Assembly (NCBI RefSeq): GCF_004136575.1
Contig: NZ_NOIQ01000001.1
Span: 124,001 to 188,000 of the forward strand
DNA length: 64,000 nucleotides
Direction of reading: 5' to 3'
DNA from: Rothia koreensis
Lineage (GTDB): Bacteria > Actinomycetota > Actinomycetes > Actinomycetales > Micrococcaceae
Positions 21,723 to 29,636 of the stretch are shown in pieces; position 1 is the first letter of the stretch, and the number at the start of each line of letters is the position of its first letter. A program made the position numbers and the translations under genes. The notes beneath the pieces are model-generated. The model was given only the letters and a program-made list of their open reading frames with translations. It did not search any database and was not told the origin of the DNA.

Positions 21723-23282
21723 ATGAGCACTACACAGCAGGAAATCGAGCGGAAATACGAGGCGGTCACGGCCGACGCCGTGAGTCCGGACCTGACCGGA
21801 CTCACGAGGCTCGTCGCGGATACCGAAGCAGAGACCCAGAACCTGGACGCGACCTACTTCGATACCGCCGCGGGGGCCCTGGCTCGTCACCGCGTCGTCG
21901 TCAGGCGTCGCCTTGGCGGCCACGACGAAGGCTGGCATATCAAGTTCGCCCTGGGCGACGGCCGTCAGGAAGTGCACTTCGATCTGCTCAAGGACGCCGA
22001 GTCCATGCCCGCCGCGGTGAAGAACATGCTGTCCGGGGTGACCTTGGGTGCATCCCTGGAGCCCGTGGCGAGGCTCTCGACGCGCCGGCTCCGTACCCTT
22101 CTTCGTGACGGTGACGGGCGCGCCGTCGCAGAGCTGTGCGACGATACGGTGCGCGCGTACGATCACGCGACCGGGGTGGAACGATCGTGGCAGGAGTGGG
22201 AGGTCGAGCTCCTCGTGGACGACCTCGGCCGGAAGAAGCAGGAGAAGATCTTCGGCGACGTCGAAAACGTCCTGGAAGCAGCCGGTGCGGGTCCCTCGAC
22301 GTCGGTCGCCAAGATTTCTCGTGCGCTGGGACAGGACCGGGCTTTCGACGAGGCCGCAGGAATTGAGGCGCCGGAACGTCGACAAGACGGCGACGAGGGA
22401 CCGAAACTGGGCTCCGCACAACGGCTGATCGCCCGCCTCATCGGTGAGTACTTGGACGACGTGCCGACCCTGGATCTGGGCGTGCGCGCCGGGGTCCCCG
22501 ACGCCGTGCACCAGCTGCGGATCCGGCTCAGGGGGATCCGGAGCCTCCTGAGGGGCCTGCGAGGCGTGATCGACGACGACGCTGAGAGGCGTCTCTCCGC
22601 AGGCCTGCGGGCAACCGGGGAGAACCTGGGCCCTGCTCGCGACCTCGAAGTGGCTCGGGGGATCCTCGAAGGGCTGTACCAGTGGGACGGCCTGACCACC
22701 GGAACCAGACAGGAAATCCTCGAGGTGTTGAGCGAGGACGAGGACGCCGCTCTGCGCACGGCACGAAACCGTCTGTCCTCGCCCGAGCATCTCGACCTGA
22801 TGAAGGACCTCCGTGCGTTCGTTCTTCAACCCCGTCTCGACGAGGTCGCTTCGGAGTGGTCGCAGAAGAAGGTCAGCAAAGCGATCCTGGAGAACCTGGA
22901 ATCGCGTCTGCACCGGCGTCGCTCCCGTGTGATGGACCTGGACGAACCGACCATCGACGAGGCCCTGGAACACGTCCACGATGTCCGGAAAGCGGCCAAG
23001 TCACTGCGATACGCGGTCGAAGCGCTCGATGCGGAATCGGCTCTGCCGAAGAAGCGCGCGGACAAGGCGAAGAAGTCGGCCAAGAGGGCCAGGTCGTTGC
23101 AGTCGAAGCTCGGGCGGTGCCTCGATCTGCACGCCGCCCACGAGTGGCTTTCGCGGGCGGGGCGGGTTTTCCAGCGCCGGGAGCTCGACAGGTACGGCGT
23201 GGGGCTCCTGGAAGGAGAAACCATGCTGCGGCTGAGGGAGACGCTGTCCCAGGGGATGGACCGCATCGAGAAGACGGATTGA
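21723..23282 (+). CDS. CYTH and CHAD domain protein
   Basis: The N-terminal CYTH (triphosphate tunnel metalloenzyme) domain spans about residues 5-200 and opens with the ExExK signature EIERK at residues 7-11. The CHAD domain follows from about residue 235 to the end and is helical and basic (VHQLRIRLRGIRSLLRGL near 262). CYTH domains act on triphosphates and CHAD domains bind polyphosphate, so a polyphosphate-linked role is likely. The 519-residue length fits CYTH-CHAD fusions. The gene stands alone and is closed by a strong terminator. Confidence 0.92.
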   Translation: MSTTQQEIERKYEAVTADAVSPDLTGLTRLVADTEAETQNLDATYFDTAAGALARHRVVVRRRLGGHDEGWHIKFALGDGRQEVHFDLLKDAESMPAAVKNMLSGVTLGASLEPVARLSTRRLRTLLRDGDGRAVAELCDDTVRAYDHATGVERSWQEWEVELLVDDLGRKKQEKIFGDVENVLEAAGAGPSTSVAKISRALGQDRAFDEAAGIEAPERRQDGDEGPKLGSAQRLIARLIGEYLDDVPTLDLGVRAGVPDAVHQLRIRLRGIRSLLRGLRGVIDDDAERRLSAGLRATGENLGPARDLEVARGILEGLYQWDGLTTGTRQEILEVLSEDEDAALRTARNRLSSPEHLDLMKDLRAFVLQPRLDEVASEWSQKKVSKAILENLESRLHRRRSRVMDLDEPTIDEALEHVHDVRKAAKSLRYAVEALDAESALPKKRADKAKKSAKRARSLQSKLGRCLDLHAAHEWLSRAGRVFQRRELDRYGVGLLEGETMLRLRETLSQGMDRIEKTD

Positions 23283-23324
23283 AGCTCGTGAATGCGGCCG
23301 GTGGGCCGGAGGCGGTTTAAATCG

Positions 23325-23360
23325 AATGGGCCCCGGGGGACAACCCGGGGCCCATTCTTT
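23325..23360 (+). terminator. Strong terminator after the CYTH/CHAD gene
   Basis: AATGGGCCCCGGG and its perfect 13-bp complement enclose a 6-nt loop and are followed by CTTT. Confidence 0.88.
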
Positions 23361-23413
23361 GCATCACACACAGGAAGAAGGTCTTCACTCACTGGAGGCG
23401 CCGACCGCTGTGA

Positions 23414-23431
23414 GTCTGCTGTTCAGCAGAC
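23414..23431. repeat. Perfect 8-bp inverted repeat
   Basis: GTCTGCTG, two T bases, then CAGCAGAC. The short spacer suits a protein-binding palindrome better than a terminator. Confidence 0.6.
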
Positions 23432-23591
23432 CGTCCCAGGTTTGCCTCCCGGCTATTTGGTAATAAAAACATTACCTAATGGTCTGCGTGTGCGCTACCC
23501 CAAAATTAGGTTTGCCTGTGTTTTCTTGATGACGTGCTGTGCCTAAGCAGCTTTTCGCCTGCTGTCGTGGGGATGTGCGTGCCGTGGAACG

Positions 23592-23617
23592 CATATGAAC
23601 GTGAGCAAGCTCATATG
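23592..23617. repeat. CATATGA / TCATATG inverted repeat
   Basis: Perfect 7-bp arms are separated by 12 nt, about 120 nt upstream of the DedA-like gene. This is an operator candidate. Confidence 0.55.
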
Positions 23618-23723
23618 TGGCGACGGTTTCGGGTCTCGGCGGACAGCAGTTTGTCGGGTGCCCACGACGAAGGGTTGGCTCAGTAGGTGGCCCATCGCAC
23701 GCCAGGGGCCGGGCGATGTTCGG

Positions 23724-23729
23724 TAGGCT
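23724..23729 (+). promoter_or_regulatory. -10 box of a leaderless DedA-like gene
   Basis: TAGGCT lies 7 nt before ATG 23737 and no ribosome site is present. Confidence 0.55.
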
Positions 23730-23736
23730 GGTTCTC

Positions 23737-24219
23737 ATGCGAGCGTGGATCGAAAACCTTGATCTGGGAACAGCGATCCTCTTTTTCTGGGGTGTCGGAG
23801 TCCTCAGGACCAGCCTCGTCTATGGGGTGGGTCGTCTCGTTGCAACCGGCGGCCGCCATGTGCAACGGCTCGCGCCCGCTTTCGAAACACCCGTCTACAA
23901 ACACGCCGAGGCTTTCGTCAATCGGTGGGGGATTCTTGCGGTGCCCGCCTGCTTCCTGACGGTCGGATTTCAGACCGCCGTCATCGGGGTCACGGGGTTC
24001 ACCCGCATGCCGCTCGTCCGGTGGATACCCGCAATGCTCGTGGGAACCCTGATCTGGGGTGCCATCTACGGCACGGTGGGCATGGCCGTGGTCTGGGCCT
24101 GGCTCCAGAGGCCGTGGCTCGCGGCGATCGCGATCGGCGTCGTACTTCTGGCCGTTCTGACGCTCAAGTTCTGGCCCCGTCGGGCGAGGCTCGAGGCGCG
24201 GGAAGCCCAGGATTCCTGA
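23737..24219 (+). CDS. Small DedA-like (VTT domain) membrane protein
   Basis: The 160-residue protein has four or five hydrophobic segments. Its middle, RWGILAVPACFLTVGFQTAV and the following TRMPLVRWIPAMLVGTLIW, resembles the re-entrant core of DedA/VTT proteins, which flip lipid carriers or act in membrane homeostasis. It is shorter than usual DedA (about 200 residues). I chose ATG 23737 because of the leaderless promoter. The longer frame upstream has no hydrophobic or conserved content. Confidence 0.75.
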   Translation: MRAWIENLDLGTAILFFWGVGVLRTSLVYGVGRLVATGGRHVQRLAPAFETPVYKHAEAFVNRWGILAVPACFLTVGFQTAVIGVTGFTRMPLVRWIPAMLVGTLIWGAIYGTVGMAVVWAWLQRPWLAAIAIGVVLLAVLTLKFWPRRARLEAREAQDS

Positions 24220-24245
24220 TGGGTCCGGTACCCGACCCGGGGCAA

Positions 24246-24283
24246 GAAAAAACCCTGCCCCGCGGCATGCGGGACAGGGTTTC
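24246..24283 (-). terminator. Terminator for tRNA-Ala on the minus strand
   Basis: On the minus strand an AAACCCTG...CAGGGTTT stem with an inner CCCGC/GCGGG pair ends in a run of six T, an intrinsic terminator just after the tRNA. It also lies after the stop of the DedA-like gene and may work in both directions. Confidence 0.85.
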
Positions 24284-24296
24284 GACTCTTGTGGAG

Positions 24297-24369
24297 TGGA
24301 GCTAAGGGGAATCGAACCCCTGACCTTTTCATTGCGAACGAAACGCTCTACCAACTGAGCTATAGCCCC
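24297..24369 (-). tRNA. tRNA-Ala (anticodon CGC)
   Basis: The 73-nt minus-strand sequence folds as a full cloverleaf. The 7-bp acceptor stem has the G3-U70 pair that identifies tRNA-Ala. The D arm is GCTC/GAGC, the anticodon stem TTTCG/TGAAA with loop TTCGCAA, and the T arm AGGGG/CCCCT with TTCGAAT. The discriminator base is A and CCA is not encoded. Confidence 0.97.
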
Positions 24370-24446
24370 AAGCAACCCCTCTACCGTACTCCGCCGCTGC
24401 CGTCGGCACAACTCGGGACGAGACGGGATCCGCCCCGCGCCGCTGG

Positions 24447-24452
24447 TAGGTT
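24447..24452 (+). promoter_or_regulatory. -10 box of a leaderless LysR-effector-domain gene
   Basis: TAGGTT lies 6 nt before ATG 24459, with no ribosome site between. Confidence 0.5.
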
Positions 24453-24458
24453 GTCAGC

Positions 24459-25361
24459 ATGACAGACACCCCCTCAGGAGGATCCACCGAGCCCGACGAC
24501 GCCGCACCGGCCGATGCGTCCCCGGAGCGGGACGAAGTCCTCGGCCCGCCGCGGGACGGACTGACGGTCGGTTTCGTGCCCGGGATCATGCCCGACAAAT
24601 GGTTCTCCAGGTGGGACGAACGATTCGGGACCACCACGCCCCTGACCCGGGTGGCCCTCGATGAAGGTTCCGGGGTGGAAGCCCTTCGATCGTCCGCCGC
24701 ACACATGGCCTTGCTCCGGCCCGACGACGAGCGCGGCCGCCCCGACGCCACGGAATTCCACGCGGTTCGCCTCTTCGAAGAGAAGCCAGTGGTGGTTCTT
24801 CCCGTGGACCATGTGCTGACCTTGCTGGACGAGGTCCCTGTCGAAGAGCTCGCCGAGGAGTTCATGTTGCAGGACCCCACGTCGATCCCCGAATGGGCGG
24901 ACGCAAGCAGCACCTATCGGGCGCACCACCCGAGGAAACTGCCGAGCATGAGGGACACCTCGGACGGCATCGAATTGGTGGCCGCGGGGATCGGGCTGAT
25001 GATCGTGCCGATGTCCGTGGCGAGGCATCACCACCGGAAGGATCTGACCTACCGCGTGGTCGAAGACATGCCGTCGAGGCCGGTTGACCTCGTGTGGCTC
25101 CGTGACGACGTTTCGGACCGGGCACCGGCGGACGAGGAGATCCTCCAAGAGTTCGTGGGTATCGCCCGAGGCCGCAAGGCGTCCAGCTCCCGAGGCTCCT
25201 CGGGCACAGCGGAGAACGCGCACCGGGAATCAGGGAGAAAGAAAGAAGGCCCGGCACCGGTTCGGAGAAAACCGGGCCGGGCGCCGTCGGGCCGAACTAG
25301 TTCGACGAAGAATCGTTCTGGGAAGAGGTCTCGGACGTCGTCGCGGGGGAAGAAGCGGTAG
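24459..25361 (+). CDS. LysR-type substrate-binding domain protein without DNA-binding domain
   Basis: Residues about 35-235 look like the periplasmic-binding-like effector domain of LysR regulators: a start at LTVGFVPGIMPDKW and the late AAGIGLMIVPMSVARHHHRK segment. No helix-turn-helix precedes it; the N-terminus is 34 acidic, disordered residues. The C-terminus is a basic tail ending RGKKR. Similar stand-alone proteins occur in actinobacteria and their role is unknown. The last 65 bases overlap the 3' end of the convergent MscS gene, and the tail is read through the terminator hairpin of that gene. Confidence 0.72.
   Translation: MTDTPSGGSTEPDDAAPADASPERDEVLGPPRDGLTVGFVPGIMPDKWFSRWDERFGTTTPLTRVALDEGSGVEALRSSAAHMALLRPDDERGRPDATEFHAVRLFEEKPVVVLPVDHVLTLLDEVPVEELAEEFMLQDPTSIPEWADASSTYRAHHPRKLPSMRDTSDGIELVAAGIGLMIVPMSVARHHHRKDLTYRVVEDMPSRPVDLVWLRDDVSDRAPADEEILQEFVGIARGRKASSSRGSSGTAENAHRESGRKKEGPAPVRRKPGRAPSGRTSSTKNRSGKRSRTSSRGKKR
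25249..25282 (-). terminator. Terminator of the MscS gene
   Basis: On the minus strand, GCCCGG and AACCGG arms pair with their complements around a short loop and an internal bulge. CTTCTTTCTTTC follows. The hairpin sits just after the MscS stop, inside the tail-coding part of the opposite gene. Confidence 0.7.
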
Positions 25362-26322
25362 GCCCGTTGGACCTCGCGGAGATGATCGGCATGGTCTGGG
25401 TTCCGTGAACCACCGATTGGTTCTGCAACGGAATGTGCAGGCCTTCTCTGTCCAGGGCCGACTTGACGTAGACGCGAAGCACGCGGGCCACGTCCCATTG
25501 CTGCAAGGGTGCGGTGCGCATCGCGATGCGCATGGTGAGGTATTCGCCGGTCATCTCCTCGACGCCCCATACCTCGGGCTTGCCCCGAACGGAGTGACCG
25601 ACTTCGGTCTCGTTCTTGACCTTCTTGGCGGCCTTGAGCAAGAGGCTCGTCACGTGGTCGATGTCGCAACTGTAGGGGACGGGGACGTCCACGATGGTCC
25701 GTGCCCAACCCTGCGACTTGTTGCCGACACGAAGGATCTCGCCGTTGCGGACGTGCCACAGGGTGCCTTCGACGTCGCGCACCTGAGTCACGCGCAAGCC
25801 CACCGATTCGACGGTGCCGCTGGCTTCACCCAGGTCGACGACGTCGCCGATGCCGAGCTGGTCCTCGGCGACGATCGAGACGCCCGCCAAGTAGTCCTTG
25901 ACGAGCGATTGTGCACCGAAGGAGAGCGCAACACCGGCGATCCCGGCGCTGGCAATGACCGGGGCGATGTTGAACCCGAGTTCCGAGATGATCATGAGGA
26001 CAGCGATGGTCCAGATGACGATGGTTGCGACCGAACGCAGCACCGAACCCACCGTCTTGGCCCTCTGGGCCTGACGCTGACGGGCGGTGACCGCGTCCTC
26101 GACCCACTCTTGGGGGCCATTGCTGTTCTTCTTGGAAACGACCCGCGCCTTCGTCCCCTTCGCGATGCTGTCCGTGACCTTATGAATCACGGTCCTCGCC
26201 AGGAGATTGACCAGGACGGAGATCAGGAAGATCAGGACGATGCGAAGTGGGTGGTCGAGCCAGAAGTCCAAACTCGAGACGTCCGTGAGGAGGTTGCCGG
26301 AGTCTGCGGCGGAAAGATTCAT
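25297..26322 (-). CDS. MscS-family mechanosensitive ion channel
   Basis: MscS channels open under membrane tension and release solutes after osmotic down-shock. The 341-residue protein has helices near residues 25-47 and 85-110 and the Gly/Ala-rich pore helix (ASAGIAGVALSFGAQSLVKD) near 125-145. A beta domain follows (VEDQLGIGDVVDLG-like) and the cytoplasmic alpha/beta part. The C-terminus is a short Ser/Thr-rich tail. ATG 26322 has a leaderless promoter directly upstream; the open frame continues far into the Nudix gene but has no coding character there. An osmolyte-binding protein gene lies nearby. Confidence 0.9.
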   Translation of the reverse strand: MNLSAADSGNLLTDVSSLDFWLDHPLRIVLIFLISVLVNLLARTVIHKVTDSIAKGTKARVVSKKNSNGPQEWVEDAVTARQRQAQRAKTVGSVLRSVATIVIWTIAVLMIISELGFNIAPVIASAGIAGVALSFGAQSLVKDYLAGVSIVAEDQLGIGDVVDLGEASGTVESVGLRVTQVRDVEGTLWHVRNGEILRVGNKSQGWARTIVDVPVPYSCDIDHVTSLLLKAAKKVKNETEVGHSVRGKPEVWGVEEMTGEYLTMRIAMRTAPLQQWDVARVLRVYVKSALDREGLHIPLQNQSVVHGTQTMPIISARSNGPTASSPATTSETSSQNDSSSN

Positions 26323-26329
26323 GACCAAA

Positions 26330-26360
26330 ATTTTAGGAGACCACCGTGTGACGGTGCCAA
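26330..26360 (-). promoter_or_regulatory. Promoter of a leaderless MscS transcript
   Basis: On the minus strand TTGGCA (26360-26355) and TAAAAT (26335-26330) are 19 nt apart, and ATG 26322 follows after 7 nt. Confidence 0.6.
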
Positions 26361-26405
26361 ATATCGGCTCAAGAGATCCTGGACGCGTGCCCTTCGCGGG
26401 ACAAC

Positions 26406-26411
26406 TAGGAT
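26406..26411 (+). promoter_or_regulatory. -10 box of a leaderless Nudix gene
   Basis: TAGGAT lies 7 nt before ATG 26419, with no ribosome site. It diverges from the MscS promoter. Confidence 0.55.
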
Positions 26412-26418
26412 TGTGTCC

Positions 26419-26850
26419 ATGGCTCTCGACATGGACACGCGACCCGCCGCCTATGCGGTCATCATCGAACAGGGCAAGATCCTGCTGACCCATTGGACGG
26501 GAGAGACGCACCCCGAGAGAGCCGGGTGGACCCTGCCCGGCGGCGGCTTGGAAATCGGTGAGACGGCCGAGGACGCCGTGATCCGGGAGGTCTACGAAGA
26601 GAGCGGCTACACAGTACGCCTCGACGGAATCCTCGGGGTCGACAGCAAGTATTACGACGACGGGCGCGACCGTCCTTTCCACAGCCTTCGGATTCTCTAC
26701 CGGGCGTACATCACCGGTGGCTCTGCGGAGGTGATCGACGTCGGCGGCTCGACCGACGACGTCGCCTGGGTCCCCTTGGAGGATCTGCCCCAGATTCGGA
26801 AAGTATCCTTGGTCGAGGTCGCGGCCGAACACTACGGTCTGGCCCACTGA
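26419..26850 (+). CDS. Nudix hydrolase
   Basis: Nudix enzymes cleave nucleoside diphosphates linked to another group, such as oxidised nucleotides or sugar nucleotides. The 143-residue protein has a complete Nudix box at residues 42-64 (G-x5-E-x7-REVYEESGY), with every metal-binding residue present. It consists of the Nudix fold only, so the substrate cannot be told. I chose ATG 26419 from the leaderless promoter; the upstream part of the open frame is a shadow of the MscS gene. The lipoprotein gene follows after 47 nt. Confidence 0.92.
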   Translation: MALDMDTRPAAYAVIIEQGKILLTHWTGETHPERAGWTLPGGGLEIGETAEDAVIREVYEESGYTVRLDGILGVDSKYYDDGRDRPFHSLRILYRAYITGGSAEVIDVGGSTDDVAWVPLEDLPQIRKVSLVEVAAEHYGLAH

Positions 26851-26897
26851 AGCGGGCCGCGAGCCCCCGTCCCCAAGAATTCCGCGAGGAGATTGAA

Positions 26898-27929
26898 GTG
26901 AAGCGTTGGATCCTGCCGATCCTTGCCATGATGGCCGCACTCGTGACTGTCCTGAGCGCGTGTTCCGGCGGCGGGGAAGCGACCCCCGATCCTTCGGCGT
27001 CCGACTTCCGGACGATTCGCATCGGGAAGGGGACGACGCACGAGTCGGAGGTCATTGCCAACCTGTACGCCGGGGTGTTGCAGAAATCCGGGTACAGCAC
27101 GGAGGTCGTGGATTCTCCCGACGATCGACTCGACGTCGTGAACCAGATGGCCAAGGGGGACGAGAACTCCGTCGATCTCGTCCCGGACTACTCCGGGAAC
27201 CTGCTGTTGTCCCTGACCGACGGCGGTCGCAAGAACCCGAAGGCCACGGCGTCGCCCTCCTCCGACCAGAGCGACGCGAGCGATCCTCGGGCCAGCAAGT
27301 CTGCGACCCCCACACCCAGCCCGAGCGCGGCCTTCAACGTGCACGGGATGTCGAGCAGCGACATTTCGTCCACGCTGCCGAAAGTGCTTCCCGATGGCGT
27401 GACCACCCTCAACGCATCCTCCGCGGAGAACAAGGACGCGTTGGTGGTCAACCAGATCACCGCGGCGAAGTACAAACTCTCGACGATCAACGATCTGGCG
27501 GAGCACTGCCAGGACCTCAAATTCGGTGTACCGAACGGTTTCGAGGACACGTCGTACGGCAACAAGGGGCTCAACGAGCTCTATGGGTGCGCGCCCAATA
27601 ATTTCAAGCACGAGGACGATCAGGAGAAGCTCTCCAACGACCTCGACGACGGCAGCATCGACGTCGCGGACCTGTACACGGCATCGGCGGTGGTCAAGGA
27701 CAACAATTACGTGGTTCTGGAGGATCCGAAAGCGAATTTCATCGCCCAGGAGGTGGTTCCCGTGGTTCGTTCCGGGGAGTTGCCGGATTCGGCGAAGTCG
27801 GCGGTCAATGACCTCTCCGCCAAGCTGGGGACGGGGGATCTGGTGTTCCTCAACCGGCTCACGACCGGGGACAAGCCCATTTCTTCCAAGGACGCCGCCG
27901 ACTTCTGGCTCAAGGAGAACGGCTTCTGA
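26898..27929 (+). CDS. Glycine betaine/osmoprotectant substrate-binding lipoprotein (OpuAC/ProX type)
   Basis: A signal peptide ends in the lipobox LSAC, with Cys22 as the lipid-anchored residue. The rest resembles solute receptors of the OpuC/ProX group: KGTTHESEVIANLYAGVL near residue 39 and LVPDYSGNLL near 93. Such proteins capture compatible solutes outside the membrane. Two things are odd. No permease or ATPase gene is adjacent, and about 35 residues of Ser/Pro/Thr/Ala-rich sequence (about 110-145) interrupt the domain. GTG 26898 has a good GAGGAG site. Confidence 0.82.
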   Translation: MKRWILPILAMMAALVTVLSACSGGGEATPDPSASDFRTIRIGKGTTHESEVIANLYAGVLQKSGYSTEVVDSPDDRLDVVNQMAKGDENSVDLVPDYSGNLLLSLTDGGRKNPKATASPSSDQSDASDPRASKSATPTPSPSAAFNVHGMSSSDISSTLPKVLPDGVTTLNASSAENKDALVVNQITAAKYKLSTINDLAEHCQDLKFGVPNGFEDTSYGNKGLNELYGCAPNNFKHEDDQEKLSNDLDDGSIDVADLYTASAVVKDNNYVVLEDPKANFIAQEVVPVVRSGELPDSAKSAVNDLSAKLGTGDLVFLNRLTTGDKPISSKDAADFWLKENGF

Positions 27930-28047
27930 CGAGTCGGGCCATGTCGAAACATGCGTGCACAGCGCTGTGCGGCGGCCCCGGTTCGGATAATCTGAAACCT
28001 TCGCGAAGGCTAACGTGACACACATCAGTACACGTTCGGACGAAGGG

Positions 28048-28053
28048 TACGCT
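28048..28053 (+). promoter_or_regulatory. -10 box of a leaderless aminotransferase gene
   Basis: TACGCT lies 7 nt before ATG 28061, with no ribosome site present. Confidence 0.5.
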
Positions 28054-28060
28054 GAATCGC

Positions 28061-29281
28061 ATGGCACAATTCCGGCAATCGACGAAACTGAACAACGTCC
28101 TGTACGACATTCGAGGACCGGTACTCGAGGAAGCCCAGAGGATGGAGGCGCAGGGTCATCGAATCCTTCGCCTGAACATCGGCAACCCGGCACCGTTCGG
28201 TTTCGAAGCGCCGGACGCGGTCATGATGGACATGATCCGGCACCTGCCCGAGGCGCAGGGGTATTCCGATTCGCGAGGCATCTATTCCGCGCGGACCGCC
28301 GTGGTGCAGTACTACCAGACTCGGGGGATCCGGAACCTCGATACCGACGACGTCTACATCGGCAACGGCGTCTCGGAAATGATCACGTTGTCCCTTCAGG
28401 CCCTGTGCAACCGGGGTGACGAGATCTTGGTTCCGACACCGGATTATCCCTTGTGGACGGCGTCGGTTGCCCTGTCCGGCGGAACCCCGGTGCACTACCA
28501 GTGTTCAGAGGAGGACGGCTGGAACCCGGATATCGAGGACATCGCCGCGAAGATCACGCCCAATACCAAGGGCATCGTGATCATCAACCCCAACAATCCG
28601 ACCGGGGCCGTGTACTCCAAGGAAACCCTGCAGCAGATCGTGGATCTCGCGAGGGAGCACGACCTGATCCTTTTCTCGGACGAAATCTACGAAAAGATCA
28701 CGTACGACGACGCGGAGATGGTCAATACCGCGACCCTCACCGGTGAGGACGTGCTGTGCCTGACCTTCTCGGGGCTGTCCAAGGCATACCGTGTGGCGGG
28801 CTACCGGGCCGGGTGGTTGGCGATCACCGGCCCGATGTGGAAGGCCGAGGACTATGTTGAAGGCATCAAGCTCCTGGCCAACATGCGCATGTGCGCCAAC
28901 GTGCCTGCGCAGCACGCCATCCAGACGGCCTTGGGCGGGTACCAGTCGATCAACGACCTGATCCTGCCTGGTGGCAGGCTCCGCGAGCAGCGGGACATTG
29001 CCTATCAGAAGCTCAACCAGATTGACGGTGTGAGTTGTGAACAGGCCAAGGGCGCGTTGTACCTGTTCCCCAAGTTGGACGCGGAGAAGTTCGGGATCGT
29101 CGACGACGAACAGTTCGCGCTGGACCTGTTGAAGGAACAGAAAATCTTGGTCAGCCACGGAACGGCCTTCAACTGGAAGGCCCCCGACCATTTCCGTCTC
29201 GTGACCCTTCCGGACGTCAAGACTCTCGATACGGCCCTGGACCGGATCGGGGAGTTCCTGAGCGGCTACCACCAGAGCTGA
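28061..29281 (+). CDS. Class I/II PLP aminotransferase (AlaA-like)
   Basis: The 406-residue protein is a fold-type I pyridoxal-phosphate enzyme. It has the cofactor lysine at K241 (SGLSKAYR), the NPNNPTGAVY asparagine motif near 180 and the FSDEIYEKITYDD segment near 206. The sequence is closest in character to the AlaA group of glutamate-pyruvate aminotransferases that make alanine. The start MAQFRQSTKLNNVLYDIRGP fits that group. It is a single-gene unit with its own promoter and terminator. Confidence 0.9.
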   Translation: MAQFRQSTKLNNVLYDIRGPVLEEAQRMEAQGHRILRLNIGNPAPFGFEAPDAVMMDMIRHLPEAQGYSDSRGIYSARTAVVQYYQTRGIRNLDTDDVYIGNGVSEMITLSLQALCNRGDEILVPTPDYPLWTASVALSGGTPVHYQCSEEDGWNPDIEDIAAKITPNTKGIVIINPNNPTGAVYSKETLQQIVDLAREHDLILFSDEIYEKITYDDAEMVNTATLTGEDVLCLTFSGLSKAYRVAGYRAGWLAITGPMWKAEDYVEGIKLLANMRMCANVPAQHAIQTALGGYQSINDLILPGGRLREQRDIAYQKLNQIDGVSCEQAKGALYLFPKLDAEKFGIVDDEQFALDLLKEQKILVSHGTAFNWKAPDHFRLVTLPDVKTLDTALDRIGEFLSGYHQS

Positions 29282-29334
29282 CGGACCGCGGGTCCGTCAG
29301 GTGAGGGCCCCGAAGGTCGATTCGGAGCCCTCAC
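29279..29334. terminator. Two tandem hairpins between convergent genes
   Basis: TGACGGACC-GCG-GGTCCGTCA (29279-29299) overlaps the aminotransferase stop. A 14-bp stem with one mismatch and a 6-nt loop follows at 29301-29334, just before the xseB stop. Both could act in either direction. Confidence 0.75.
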
Positions 29335-29337
29335 CCG

Positions 29338-29577
29338 TCACTCGCTGGTATCCCCATTGGACTGGGCGCGGCGTTCTTTCGCCGCGTCCAGTCTCTTTTT
29401 CGCTCCGTCCAACCATTCCTCGCAGCGTTGGGCCAGAGCTTCCCCTCGTTCCCACAGGGCCAGTGAGTCCTCGAGACTTGAGGCACCGGATTCGAGCTTG
29501 GAAACGATTCCCATGAGTTCCTCTCGTGCCTGCTCGTAGCTGAGATTCTCGACGGGGGTGAAGTCTTCGTTCGGCAT
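29338..29577 (-). CDS. xseB: Exodeoxyribonuclease VII small subunit
   Basis: XseB is a small helical subunit that binds XseA to form exonuclease VII, which degrades single-stranded DNA in repair. The 79-residue protein has the family pattern LSYEQAREELMGIVSKLE, then LEDSLALWERGEALAQRCEEWL. It lies 59 nt after xseA on the same strand, as expected for a stoichiometric partner. The upstream ribosome site is GGAAGGA. Confidence 0.95.
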   Translation of the reverse strand: MPNEDFTPVENLSYEQAREELMGIVSKLESGASSLEDSLALWERGEALAQRCEEWLDGAKKRLDAAKERRAQSNGDTSE

Positions 29578-29636
29578 GGATTGTCCTTCCGGCGGTAGCG
29601 GATGTGCGAATACGGTGTGTGGTTGGTCTGGGGGAT

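Larger units (their letters stand above)
23361..23723. other. Non-coding AT-richer region with several short repeats
   Basis: No coding frame is supported here. The stretch is visibly AT-richer than its flanks around 23455-23530. AGGTTTGCCT occurs twice (23438-23447 and 23508-23517). Two palindromes, listed separately, are also present. It may hold promoter or operator sites or an unidentified RNA. Confidence 0.5.

Noticed and set aside
23506-23524. TTAGGTTTGCCT resembling an iron-box (DtxR/IdeR) half site
   Set aside because: Only the left half matches the consensus and no iron gene is adjacent. The second copy of the motif lacks the flanking bases.
25084-26418. Long open frame upstream of the Nudix domain
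   Set aside because: It runs antisense through the MscS gene; the Nudix fold starts normally at 26419 with its own -10 box.
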